This document shows positions 35,108-42,545 of a stretch of 58,125 nt of DNA, piece by piece (positions within the stretch are counted from its first letter, which is position 1; each line of letters starts with the position of its first letter). The position numbers were made by a program, and so were the translations under genes. This stretch comes from an uncultured Oscillospiraceae bacterium (GTDB lineage Bacteria > Bacillota > Clostridia > Oscillospirales > Acutalibacteraceae). The notes under the pieces were generated by a model. The model saw nothing but the letters and a program-made list of their open reading frames with translations. It was not told the origin of the DNA and ran no database searches. The DNA is taken from NCBI GenBank assembly GCA_902492895.1, contig CABUNG010000013.1, positions 1 to 58,125 of the forward strand, in the 5' to 3' direction.

Positions 35108-35993
35108 AGGTTTTCTCCTGCCTTATCTTGTTTATGTATTCCGCCTGCATATGGAGCAGATAGCGGGTCATATGTCTGTCGTCCTCTTCCGGATACGGGT
35201 ATCCAAGGCGGCCGCCGACTGCCCGCGCCAGTTCCCGGAAGAGCGCACAGGCCTCAAAAACCGCGTTCCACAAACCGCGGCCGTCCCCGGCGGCATAGGT
35301 GGCGGCATATCGTGTGTATAGCGGAGGCGGGAGGAGTTTCTGAAAGTATTTTCCCCACATCCCCACCGAGACGCCAAAATCCGTCTCGGTCCCGATATAC
35401 CAGGCCGTCATGCGTTCCAGTTCGGGGTGCACCACGCCTGTGTACATCCGCATGGCATAGGGCAGCTGGCCGCGTACAAGTCCCTTGGCAACGTTGTTAA
35501 GACACCACCAGAACTCGTTGCAGCAGCCGTCGTACGGAGGTTTTCCGGGTTTTGTCACCCGGTAGACGCTGTCATCGGGCGGAGGCAGGGGACGGAGGAT
35601 ACCGTCCTTGTCCAGCAGCGGCACCGTTAAGGTGTCGCTCCCGTAGGTTTCCAGGACCGTTTCCACGGTTTCGATGTGCAGATCGATGCGGTTCCCGTCC
35701 TGAAACAGCATCAGCCAGGTATAGGAGCGGCTGAAATCGTGGTCCATCCCCCATCCCAGATCGTTGGCGTCGGGTTCCTGCACCATCGCCAGATCGCCGA
35801 ACACGCTGATCCAGGTTTTATCCGCGAGGAAGGAAGCCGTTTCGGTCACGGCATAGACGATATCGTAATCGCGGTAGATATCCTTTTCCACGTGCGGATT
35901 GGCACGGGAGCCGTTCAGATAGACGGCCCGGACCCGGTCATCCCGTTCGGCCGTGCTGAGGATCAGGGCCATCATCTCCTGTTCGGTTCGCAT
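35088..35993 (-). CDS. Aminoglycoside 6-adenylyltransferase-like protein (ANT(6)/AadK type)
   Basis: Nucleotidyltransferase of 301 residues, close in design to chromosomal AadK of Bacillus and AadE. It has MRTEQEMMALIL, the active-site loop LNGSRANP followed by DYDIVY (metal-binding Asp pair), LFQDGNRIDLHI with the third acidic site, and the family block CCNEFWW...NNVAKGLVRGQLP. Such enzymes adenylylate streptomycin; whether this one confers resistance cannot be told. It stands in a housekeeping operon between a U32 peptidase and dut with ordinary base composition, so it looks resident, not recently acquired. Confidence 0.88.
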   Translation of the reverse strand: MRTEQEMMALILSTAERDDRVRAVYLNGSRANPHVEKDIYRDYDIVYAVTETASFLADKTWISVFGDLAMVQEPDANDLGWGMDHDFSRSYTWLMLFQDGNRIDLHIETVETVLETYGSDTLTVPLLDKDGILRPLPPPDDSVYRVTKPGKPPYDGCCNEFWWCLNNVAKGLVRGQLPYAMRMYTGVVHPELERMTAWYIGTETDFGVSVGMWGKYFQKLLPPPLYTRYAATYAAGDGRGLWNAVFEACALFRELARAVGGRLGYPYPEEDDRHMTRYLLHMQAEYINKIRQEKTYDTENP

Positions 35994-36008
35994 GGCGGTG
36001 CCCCCTTT

Positions 36009-38111
36009 TCATATACATCCCCGGTAATAGAGGCCGCGCGTGAAAGCGGCGGGCTTGTCCGCTGTCCCTTCGCGGTAGTTCTGGAGAATCCGGGCCGCGT
36101 CACCCGGTGCCTCGTCGGTAAAATGGAGATAGAGAAAATCCACCGGCGGCAGCTCGTCCAGCCGGTCTGCAAGAAACAGGGGGACCGCGTTTAGCAGTTC
36201 GGTGCCGCCGGACGTACAGGCCAGGGGAAACACGACCCCTTTCCGGTCGGTCAGGGAACAGTTGGAACCGTTGGCGCAGCCGGCCGTCATGGTCCGCGGA
36301 CAGTCGCGCAGAAGCATCAGGGACTGGCGCCCATAGGCGAACAGGCCGACCGGCATAGGCGCCGCCGCGGCGAACGCCATCTGCCGCAGGGAGAGTTCCA
36401 TCGAGAGCGTCGCGGCCGTGACCCCCTCATCGGCCATCGCGTCCAGGGCGTCCCGGTTCGACAGGTTCAGGCCGAATCCTCCCACCGGCGGCAATCCCGC
36501 CTTCCGGGCCAGGCCGACGGCTCCGACAGAGCCGCACAGGGCGAAGGCGGCGCCGTTTGTCCGAGCTGTTTGAAGCTTTTTCAGCACCGCCTCTTCCTGT
36601 CCGAAGAGAGCCCGGGGCACTTCGATGCCCGCCGTGGTCGTCGGCAGGTCCGGCGGGGATTCCCAGGCTTGAAGCGGCAGCACCCAGGCATCCGCACCCG
36701 GCACTATCTGGTCCATCCGTGCCGCCCGCGCCAGTATGACCGGCTTTTGGGAAACCGGCCAGGGCGCCTGTCGCGGACATGGGGCCGCCGGACGGGCGGA
36801 TGGATCGAACGGTACGGGGCAGGCCTTGCCCCGCAGAGCTTCCAGGCGGGAGAGCGCCTCCCGGCGCAGGGCGTTCAGGGAGGACAGGGGCAGAGAGAGC
36901 CCCTCCTCGATCCGGCAGTCGATTGCCCGGGAAAAGAAAGGGGTGCCGCCGGTTTTCTGCAGCTGCGCGGCCGCCCGTTCCGCATCGAGCGGCCGGGTTT
37001 GTGCCGGTTCCGGAACATCGCCGGTCACCTCGATCACCTGAGATCCGTCCGAAACGGTCAGCGCGGCAGGAGATCCGGACCCGATCCGCAAACACCAGTC
37101 GACGGCCACCCTCGGGGTTTCTTTGTCATATAAACAGGCGAGACGGGAGAGCACCGCCGTGTCGGCCGCCGTGACGTCTTCCTTGCGACGGGTCCCGAGC
37201 AGCTCCCGGCCCCGGCGGCCGGTGATATACCCATCTGTAAATCCGGAACGGGAGAATACCCGCTGTAAATCGTCCAAAAGGGTGTCATCCGGAGTTTCTC
37301 CCCGAGACAGGGCGGCGAATACCGCCGTGGCGGCCGCGACATACTCGGGCCGTTTCATCCGTCCCTCGATTTTCAGGGAGTTCACCCCCAGCCCGGCCAG
37401 AGAGACCACGTGGTCCCGCAGGCACAGATCCTTGAGACTCAGGGCGGTGTCACCGGGAGAGGGGGCATGACCGGCGGCAAAAGGCAGGCGGCATGGCTGG
37501 GCGCAGAGCCCGCGGTTGCCGCTGCGCCCGCCGAGCAGCGCCGACAGATAGCATTGGCCGGACACGCTCCGGCAGAGCGCCCCGTGCACGAAGACCTCCA
37601 GCTCACAGGCTTGAGATGCACAAGCGGCGATTTCCCTTTCGGTCATCTCCCTGGCCAGGACCACCCGGGAAAACCCCGCCTCCTGCAGCATCCGCACCCC
37701 TTCAGGCGTGTGGCAGGACAGCTGGGTGGAGGCGTGGAGAGGCATGTCCGGAGCACACGCACGCATCCGCCGGGCGAATCCCCGGTCCTGTACGATCAGG
37801 GCGTCAATCCCCAGATCGCAGGCTTCTTTGGCAAGGGCGAGGGCGTCGTCCATTTCCTCGTCCCGGATGAGGGTATTGAGGGCCAGGTACACCTTGACCC
37901 CCCGGACATGACAAAAAGCCACCGCTTCACGCAAAGAAGCGGTGCCTTCGCCGGACTCTTTACCGGCTGTAAAATTCACGGCGTTCTGCCGGGCGCTGAA
38001 GCGGCTGGCTCCGAGATACACCGCATCCGCGCCGCAGCATACGGCGGCGCGGAGGGCCTCCATAGATCCGGCCGGGGCGAGGACCTCCGGCCGGTTGTGC
38101 GTCTGCATCAT
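36009..38111 (-). CDS. U32 family peptidase with DUF3656
   Basis: A 700-residue protein. The N-terminal half is the U32 TIM barrel (PEVLAPAGSMEALRAAVCCGADAVYLG; the U32 signature EVFVHGALCRSVSGQCYLS with its cysteines, then GLCAQPCR), followed by DUF3656 (about 380-480) and a second barrel-like C-terminal part. Related U32 proteins (RlhA, TrhP) hydroxylate cytidine in 23S rRNA or uridine in tRNA, so RNA modification is more likely than proteolysis. It overlaps zapA by four bases (ATGA) and is followed after 15 bases by the ANT(6)-like gene. Confidence 0.92.
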   Translation of the reverse strand: MMQTHNRPEVLAPAGSMEALRAAVCCGADAVYLGASRFSARQNAVNFTAGKESGEGTASLREAVAFCHVRGVKVYLALNTLIRDEEMDDALALAKEACDLGIDALIVQDRGFARRMRACAPDMPLHASTQLSCHTPEGVRMLQEAGFSRVVLAREMTEREIAACASQACELEVFVHGALCRSVSGQCYLSALLGGRSGNRGLCAQPCRLPFAAGHAPSPGDTALSLKDLCLRDHVVSLAGLGVNSLKIEGRMKRPEYVAAATAVFAALSRGETPDDTLLDDLQRVFSRSGFTDGYITGRRGRELLGTRRKEDVTAADTAVLSRLACLYDKETPRVAVDWCLRIGSGSPAALTVSDGSQVIEVTGDVPEPAQTRPLDAERAAAQLQKTGGTPFFSRAIDCRIEEGLSLPLSSLNALRREALSRLEALRGKACPVPFDPSARPAAPCPRQAPWPVSQKPVILARAARMDQIVPGADAWVLPLQAWESPPDLPTTTAGIEVPRALFGQEEAVLKKLQTARTNGAAFALCGSVGAVGLARKAGLPPVGGFGLNLSNRDALDAMADEGVTAATLSMELSLRQMAFAAAAPMPVGLFAYGRQSLMLLRDCPRTMTAGCANGSNCSLTDRKGVVFPLACTSGGTELLNAVPLFLADRLDELPPVDFLYLHFTDEAPGDAARILQNYREGTADKPAAFTRGLYYRGCI

Positions 38112-38467
38112 CCGTGGGACTGGGGACGGCCGCGGCGCAGCTCTTCCAATTCGCGGCGCAGACGCTCCGCTTCCCGGCGGGCATTTTCCGTCTCCTGCCT
38201 GGAGCGGGCGTTGTCGTCGAGATACCCCTTCATCTGCGCCCGCAGATTGTCGGCGGCATCCTCGGCCTTTTTGGCGGAATCGGCGTTGGTGATCGCCACC
38301 AGCACCGCCGCCATGGTGGTGGAGATGCGGTCATCGGCATGCAGAAGGGCGCGCATGTCCCGGTCCACCTGTCCGGCGAGTTCCCGGACATATTCCTCCG
38401 TCTCGTCGGAGGTGATCGCATATTCCGAACCACAGATATTGAGTTTGACCTTGTTGACTGACGGCAT
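38108..38467 (-). CDS. zapA: Cell division protein ZapA
   Basis: Small FtsZ-bundling protein, 119 residues: an N-terminal beta-alpha domain (KVKLNICGSEYAITSDETEEYVRELA) and a long C-terminal coiled coil rich in Arg/Glu. Start ATG 38467 follows AAAGGAG. It is paired with the U32-DUF3656 gene by an ATGA overlap, an arrangement common in Clostridia. Confidence 0.9.
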   Translation of the reverse strand: MPSVNKVKLNICGSEYAITSDETEEYVRELAGQVDRDMRALLHADDRISTTMAAVLVAITNADSAKKAEDAADNLRAQMKGYLDDNARSRQETENARREAERLRRELEELRRGRPQSHG

Positions 38468-38629
38468 ACGGAGGACTCCTTTCGCGAATGGGATGCGGTT
38501 TTGGGCCGTTTCCACTTTCATTCACAATGGCTGTATCTTATTATAACGCATTGCGCCCTCTTTAGAAAGAGGTTTTCCGAGAAAATCCCCCATTTTCCGC
38601 CTTGTAACAAAATTTTTACAATTGCACCC

Positions 38630-38658
38630 TTGCCTTTCGGTCCAAATGGGGCTATACT
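38630..38658 (+). promoter_or_regulatory. Promoter of htpG
   Basis: TTGCCT (38630-38635) and TATACT (38653-38658), spacer 17 bp. Transcription would begin inside or at the CIRCE operator just downstream. Confidence 0.7.
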
Positions 38659-38662
38659 CATT

Positions 38663-38689
38663 TTAGCACTCAAGAGTTGCGAGTGCTAA
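38663..38689 (+). promoter_or_regulatory. CIRCE operator (HrcA binding site)
   Basis: Perfect match to the CIRCE consensus: TTAGCACTC (38663-38671), nine bases, GAGTGCTAA (38681-38689). It directly follows the htpG -10 element, so HrcA should repress htpG in the absence of heat or folding stress. hrcA itself is not in the window. Confidence 0.97.
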
Positions 38690-38723
38690 AATGAGTTTCG
38701 GATCAACCATTGGAGGCGACGAT

Positions 38724-40619
38724 ATGGGACGCAAACAATTCAAAGCGGAGTCCAAGCGGCTGCTCGACCTGATGATCAATTCCATTTACACCCATCGGGA
38801 AATTTTCCTGCGGGAGCTGATTTCTAACGCCAGCGACGCGCTGGACAAGCTCTATTACCGGGCGTTGACCGAGCATCTGTCGGACATATCCCGGGAGGAT
38901 CTCGGAATCGATCTGGTGCTGGATAAAGAGGCCCGGACAATCGTAATCCGGGATAACGGCATCGGCATGAGCAAAGAGGACTTGGAAAACAACCTGGGCG
39001 TCATTGCCCGCAGCGGGTCACGGGCCTTCCGGCAGGATATGACCGAAGACAAGACCGAAGGCGACGTGGACATCATCGGCCAATTCGGTGTCGGCTTCTA
39101 TTCGGCGTTCATGGTCAGCGACAAGGTGACAGTGGAGAGCCGCGCCTATGGGGCGGACGAGGCTTGGCGCTGGGAATCGGAAGGGGCCGACGGCTATACC
39201 ATCGATCCCTGTGAGAAAGCGGAGCGGGGCACCGCGATCACCCTGCATATCAAGCCGAAGACGGAAGAAGAGGATACTGACGAATATCTGGAACCCTACC
39301 GCATCCAGGGGATTGTCAAGAAATATTCCGACTATATCCGCTACCCGATCCGGATGGATATGGAGCGCAGCCGTCTTAAGGAAGGCAGCGACAAAGAATA
39401 CGAATCCTATACCGAAAACGTGACGCTCAACAGCATGGTCCCCCTGTGGCGGAAGAACCGCAGCGAAATCACGCCGGAGGAATACCACCAATTTTATAAA
39501 GAAAAATTCTACGACTTTGAGAATCCGGCCCGGGTCATCCATTCGAACACCGAGGGTGCGGCGACTTACAACGCCCTGCTCTTCATTCCAGCCCGCGCCC
39601 CGTTCAATTACTATACACGGGAATATGAAAAGGGCCTGCAGCTCTATGCGAGCGGCGTGCTCATCATGGATAAATGCGCCGACCTTCTGCCCGATTACTT
39701 CAGCTTCGTCAAAGGCCTGGTCGATTCGCAGGATCTCTCCCTGAACATTTCCCGTGAAATGCTGCAGCACGACCGGCAGCTCCAGGTGATCGCTTCCCGG
39801 CTGGAAAAGAAGATTCACGCCGAACTCAAATCCATGCTGGACGGCGACCGGGAAGCGTACGAGGCATTTTTCAAGAACTTTGGGCTTCAGCTCAAATACG
39901 GTGTCTACAGCGATTACGGCCAGCACAAGGATCTCCTGAAAGACCTGCTGTTGTTCGTCTCCTCTCATGAGGACAAACCGGTGACGCTCGCGGAATATGC
40001 CGGCCGGATGAAGGATGAGCAAAAGGCCATTTACTACGCCTGTGGGGAAAGCGTCGAAAAGATCAAACGGCTGCCCCAGGCGGAGGCCGTGCTGGATAAA
40101 GGGTATGAGCTGCTCTATCTGACCGACGATATCGATGAGTTTGCCTTGAAAATGCTCCGTGATTGGGACGGAAAACCTTTCCAGTCGGTGTCTGCGGGGG
40201 ATCTCGACCTCGATACCCCCGAGGAAAAGGAAGAGGCGAAAAAGCAGGCGGAGGAAAACAAGCCGCTGTTCGACGCCATGAAAGAAGCGCTCGGGGACAA
40301 GGTGGACGCCGTCCGGCTGTCCAAACGCCTCAAGTCCCATCCGGTTTGCCTCGCGAGCGAGGGAGAGGTTTCTCTCGAGATGGAAAAGGTACTCAATGCC
40401 ATGCCCGCTGACAACAAGGTCAAAGCCCGCCGCGTGCTCGAAATCAACGAGAACCATCCGATTTTCGCCACCCTGTCCGGGCTGCGGGAGCGGGATCCGG
40501 AGAAACTGAAAGAGTACAGCGAGCTGCTGTACGATCAGGCGCTCCTGATTGAGGGGATGTCCATCGAGGATCCGGTGGCGTTTTCCTCCCGTCTCTGCGA
40601 TCTCATGAGCCGCTCATAA
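38724..40619 (+). CDS. htpG: Chaperone HtpG (Hsp90)
   Basis: Dimeric ATP-dependent chaperone of 631 residues. The GHKL ATPase domain has FLRELISNASDALDKL, the IRDNGIGMSKEDL block and the GQFGVGFYSAFMV lid/glycine motif; the middle domain has the catalytic Arg loop NISREMLQ; the C-terminal dimerisation domain follows from about residue 500. ATG 38724 has GGAGG eight bases upstream; an earlier in-frame ATG at 38691 touches the CIRCE element and lacks a site. HrcA control through CIRCE is evident. Confidence 0.97.
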   Translation: MGRKQFKAESKRLLDLMINSIYTHREIFLRELISNASDALDKLYYRALTEHLSDISREDLGIDLVLDKEARTIVIRDNGIGMSKEDLENNLGVIARSGSRAFRQDMTEDKTEGDVDIIGQFGVGFYSAFMVSDKVTVESRAYGADEAWRWESEGADGYTIDPCEKAERGTAITLHIKPKTEEEDTDEYLEPYRIQGIVKKYSDYIRYPIRMDMERSRLKEGSDKEYESYTENVTLNSMVPLWRKNRSEITPEEYHQFYKEKFYDFENPARVIHSNTEGAATYNALLFIPARAPFNYYTREYEKGLQLYASGVLIMDKCADLLPDYFSFVKGLVDSQDLSLNISREMLQHDRQLQVIASRLEKKIHAELKSMLDGDREAYEAFFKNFGLQLKYGVYSDYGQHKDLLKDLLLFVSSHEDKPVTLAEYAGRMKDEQKAIYYACGESVEKIKRLPQAEAVLDKGYELLYLTDDIDEFALKMLRDWDGKPFQSVSAGDLDLDTPEEKEEAKKQAEENKPLFDAMKEALGDKVDAVRLSKRLKSHPVCLASEGEVSLEMEKVLNAMPADNKVKARRVLEINENHPIFATLSGLRERDPEKLKEYSELLYDQALLIEGMSIEDPVAFSSRLCDLMSRS

Positions 40620-40626
40620 TCGATAT

Positions 40627-40661
40627 AAACAGGCCCTGGCGAATCCGCCGGGGCCTGTTTT
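40627..40661. terminator. Bidirectional terminator htpG / spoVAE
   Basis: AAACAGGCCC (40627-40636) and GGGCCTGTTT (40651-40660) form a stem between the two convergent genes, with A and T flanks on the two sides. Confidence 0.85.
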
Positions 40662-41026
40662 CAGGATTTGTCTTTAGATTTGGCGAGCAGGGCACACACA
40701 AAACCGATCGATATCGCCGCGGCGATACCGCCGGATGTCCCGGTGACGCCGCCGGTGAAAATTCCGATCCAGCCTTTTTCTTTCACGGCTTCCTCTACAC
40801 CTTTGGCCAGGGAATACCCGAAACCGGTCAGCGGAACCGTCGCACCGCCGCCCGCAAATTTGACCAGCGGTTCATACAGCCCCACCGCCGTCAGCACAAC
40901 GCCCAGCGTGACAAACAGCACCAGGATCCGGGCGGGCGTCAGCTTGGTCAGATCGATCAACAGCTGACCCACCACGCATATCAGTCCGCCAACAACAAAG
41001 GCTTTGAGCAACATCCACCAGTCCAT
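40661..41026 (-). CDS. spoVAE: Stage V sporulation protein AE
   Basis: Membrane protein of the SpoVA channel that moves dipicolinic acid into the forespore and out at germination. The 121-residue sequence with four membrane segments matches the family: AFVVGGLICVVGQLLIDLTK, VGLYEPLVKFAGGGATVPLTGFGYSL and a final GIAAAISIGFVCALL. Ribosome binding site AAAGGGG before the ATG. The usual partners spoVAC and spoVAD are not adjacent; a ribbon-helix-helix gene lies upstream instead. Its presence shows a spore-forming lineage. Confidence 0.93.
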   Translation of the reverse strand: MDWWMLLKAFVVGGLICVVGQLLIDLTKLTPARILVLFVTLGVVLTAVGLYEPLVKFAGGGATVPLTGFGYSLAKGVEEAVKEKGWIGIFTGGVTGTSGGIAAAISIGFVCALLAKSKDKS

Positions 41027-41148
41027 ACCGGCACCCCTTTTGCAGAATTTACGCCTTATTGTGTGCGTTTATTCCGTGGGATATACATGCAAAAAGGGAG
41101 ATTGGACGGCAAATTCAAAACATCGGGAACGGTGCATCGAAGACCGGA

Positions 41149-41376
41149 TCAGACGTCTTCGTTTTCGGACGGATCGGATGCCGGGGAATCGGAATCGACC
41201 ACAAACACTTTGTCGATAGAAGACTCCAGAATTTTGGTAATAATATAGTTGCGGGAGCGGTTGCTTTTCTGGACCAGCTGGTCCAGCTTATTGGAAACCT
41301 CCGATTTGATACGGATGGAAAAGGTGGAGTATCCTTCATTCTCTTTTGGGCTCTTCGATTGAATTTTAACTCCCAA
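41149..41376 (-). CDS. Ribbon-helix-helix DNA-binding protein
   Basis: A 75-residue protein. The middle part, STFSIRIKSEVSNKLDQLVQKSNRSRNYIITKILESSI, is the beta-alpha-alpha ribbon-helix-helix of the CopG/Arc class; the end is acidic (SDSPASDPSENEDV). Start: TTG at 41376, seven bases behind GGGGGG. The overlapping frame with an ATG is a shadow of low-complexity sequence. It is 121 bases upstream of spoVAE on the same strand and follows the toxin-like peptide gene. It may be a small repressor, for the neighbouring genes or elsewhere. Confidence 0.75.
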   Translation of the reverse strand: MGVKIQSKSPKENEGYSTFSIRIKSEVSNKLDQLVQKSNRSRNYIITKILESSIDKVFVVDSDSPASDPSENEDV

Positions 41377-41403
41377 CTCATCACCCCCCGGTCGAATTCG
41401 CGG

Positions 41404-41432
41404 TTGACCCGTCTGTTTCTTTTTTGTATAAT
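41404..41432 (+). promoter_or_regulatory. Promoter of the antisense RNA
   Basis: TTGACC (41404-41409) and perfect TATAAT (41427-41432), spacer exactly 17 bp. Transcription would start near 41439 on the plus strand, opposite to the surrounding genes. Confidence 0.8.
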
Positions 41433-41438
41433 GGGAGC

Positions 41439-41532
41439 AGGCTGGGGTACTCGGAGCGAAGCTCCTTTCCCCCTGCCGCCGCCGTCATGCGTGAACGCTC
41501 GCGAGGCTTCACACGCATGGCGGCCCTTTTTT
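41439..41532 (+). ncRNA. Candidate antisense antitoxin RNA
   Basis: A transcript of about 94 bases is bounded by a strong promoter and a strong intrinsic terminator. It folds into two hairpins: GGGG / CCCC around GGAGC-GAA-GCTCC (41444-41472) and the terminator stem GCCG-t-CATGCGTG / CACGCATG-g-CGGC (41481-41524) followed by six T. It contains no credible reading frame. It overlaps the last 24 bases and the 3' region of the peptide gene on the opposite strand, as RatA overlaps txpA in Bacillus subtilis. Confidence 0.65.
41481..41532 (+). terminator. Terminator of the antisense RNA
   Basis: Twelve paired bases in two blocks with an inner CTCGCGAG palindrome and a TTTTTT tail on the plus strand only. 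There are no plus-strand genes nearby that it could serve other than the short RNA. Confidence 0.85.
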
Positions 41533-41616
41533 GTCCCGAGCCAGGCGATACAGGAATTCCATGGTCGCCACCACGTTGAGCCAAAGCATCAATAACAGCT
41601 CGAGAACCGGAAACAT
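41509..41616 (-). CDS. Candidate type I toxin, 35-residue membrane peptide
   Basis: A short gene with ribosome binding site AGGGAGG seven bases before its ATG. The peptide begins MFPVLELLLMLWLNVVATME; one membrane helix (about residues 4-23) is followed by a charged end (YRLARDKKGPPCV). This is the format of type I toxins of Gram-positive bacteria (TxpA, BsrG, holin-like toxins). It has its own promoter (41685-41713) and is opposed by a short antisense RNA. Toxicity is inferred; a small membrane regulator is the alternative. Confidence 0.6.
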   Translation of the reverse strand: MFPVLELLLMLWLNVVATMEFLYRLARDKKGPPCV

Positions 41617-41684
41617 GGCCTCACCTCCCTAAACCGGTGGATACGTCGATTCCGAAAGAGGGCATCCGTCACCGGCCTGTTTCC

Positions 41685-41713
41685 AGCATATACCAATGTA
41701 GCCACAATGTCAA
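41685..41713 (-). promoter_or_regulatory. Promoter of the toxin-like peptide
   Basis: Minus-strand TTGACA (41708-41713) and TATGCT (41685-41690), spacer 17 bp, giving a leader of about 60 bases before the ATG at 41616. Confidence 0.7.
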
Positions 41714-41960
41714 CATAAAACATGTTCATAAACCGGAAAAGTGCAGAGCATTTCACCCGCCGTATCTTTTGGGAATTCGATTGTCATCGAAGCAACCGTC
41801 ATAAATTTCGAGCAGTTGCATAGGCATCCGGGCAGATCCGGCCCAAGGAAATCGATAAATCGCGATAAGGGCACGAATCCGGTGACACAGCCAGCAATCT
41901 ATCGGCGGGTTCGCCGCCCCCACATCCCTTGTCCGGACGAACAGAGCCGTACAAAATCTT
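41714..41960. other. Non-coding stretch downstream of the toxin/immunity-like pair
   Basis: No gene is supported here. The only structure seen is a small hairpin GGCGG-GTTC-GCCGCC (about 41906-41920) that might end the transcript of the gene at 41961, although a T-run is missing. Confidence 0.4.
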
Positions 41961-42521
41961 TCAGTCTATGACAGTAAAGGAGACCGCCTCCCCCTGCTCA
42001 TCATACAAATTCAGATTGTTTTCATGGATTTTCGGATCGTTATCGGCATGCTCATAAATAAATGTAAAAACAAAATCCGCATCCGACTTCTTAAGAATGA
42101 CAATCGGAGACACACAAGAAAACGTGCGATGATGATCGAAGTCCTCGATCAAGGGATAGATTTGCCCTATTTTTATTTTTTGAAAACCGTCCGCGTTCCG
42201 TGCCCTGGCCGTATAGCGGACAGCCTCATATGGCAAAGGCTGAAACAGGTTCATTCCGTTGCTGCGATTTTGGACCATTCGGATATAGGGAGCGCGGAAG
42301 ATGGAAACGAACAGGTAAGCTAAGGAAGCAAAAGTCAAAATGATGAACGCTGAGTGAATAAATGCCAGCAGTAATGACAGGATGGTTACGACAAGACCAA
42401 CGACATGTGGCTTGCGTGCATAGGTTTGATGACAGTAGACACATTTCATGTGGGCGATATATGGTCGATAATGAATATGGTTCTCGGACTTTTCCGTTAT
42501 TCCGCACCATGGACACCGCAT
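41961..42521 (-). CDS. Hypothetical membrane protein, possible immunity protein
   Basis: A 186-residue protein of no known family. It starts with a zinc-ribbon-like pattern (CPWC, then CVYC about 22 residues later), followed by two close membrane helices (about 38-72: GLVVTILSLLLAFIH, AFIILTFASLAYLFV) and a soluble domain of about 110 residues. Ribosome binding site AAAAGGAG eight bases before the ATG. It begins 24 bases after the stop of the large secreted protein, is similarly AT-rich, and so could be its immunity partner. This role is inference from position and composition only. Confidence 0.7.
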   Translation of the reverse strand: MRCPWCGITEKSENHIHYRPYIAHMKCVYCHQTYARKPHVVGLVVTILSLLLAFIHSAFIILTFASLAYLFVSIFRAPYIRMVQNRSNGMNLFQPLPYEAVRYTARARNADGFQKIKIGQIYPLIEDFDHHRTFSCVSPIVILKKSDADFVFTFIYEHADNDPKIHENNLNLYDEQGEAVSFTVID

Positions 42522-42545
42522 TAGAAAAACTCCTTTTCCATTATT

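Noticed and set aside
41115..41584. Two further minus-strand frames beginning MMSWELKF and MAQRGG
   Set aside because: They overlap the ribbon-helix-helix gene or the antisense RNA in other frames, have biased composition and no plausible domains.
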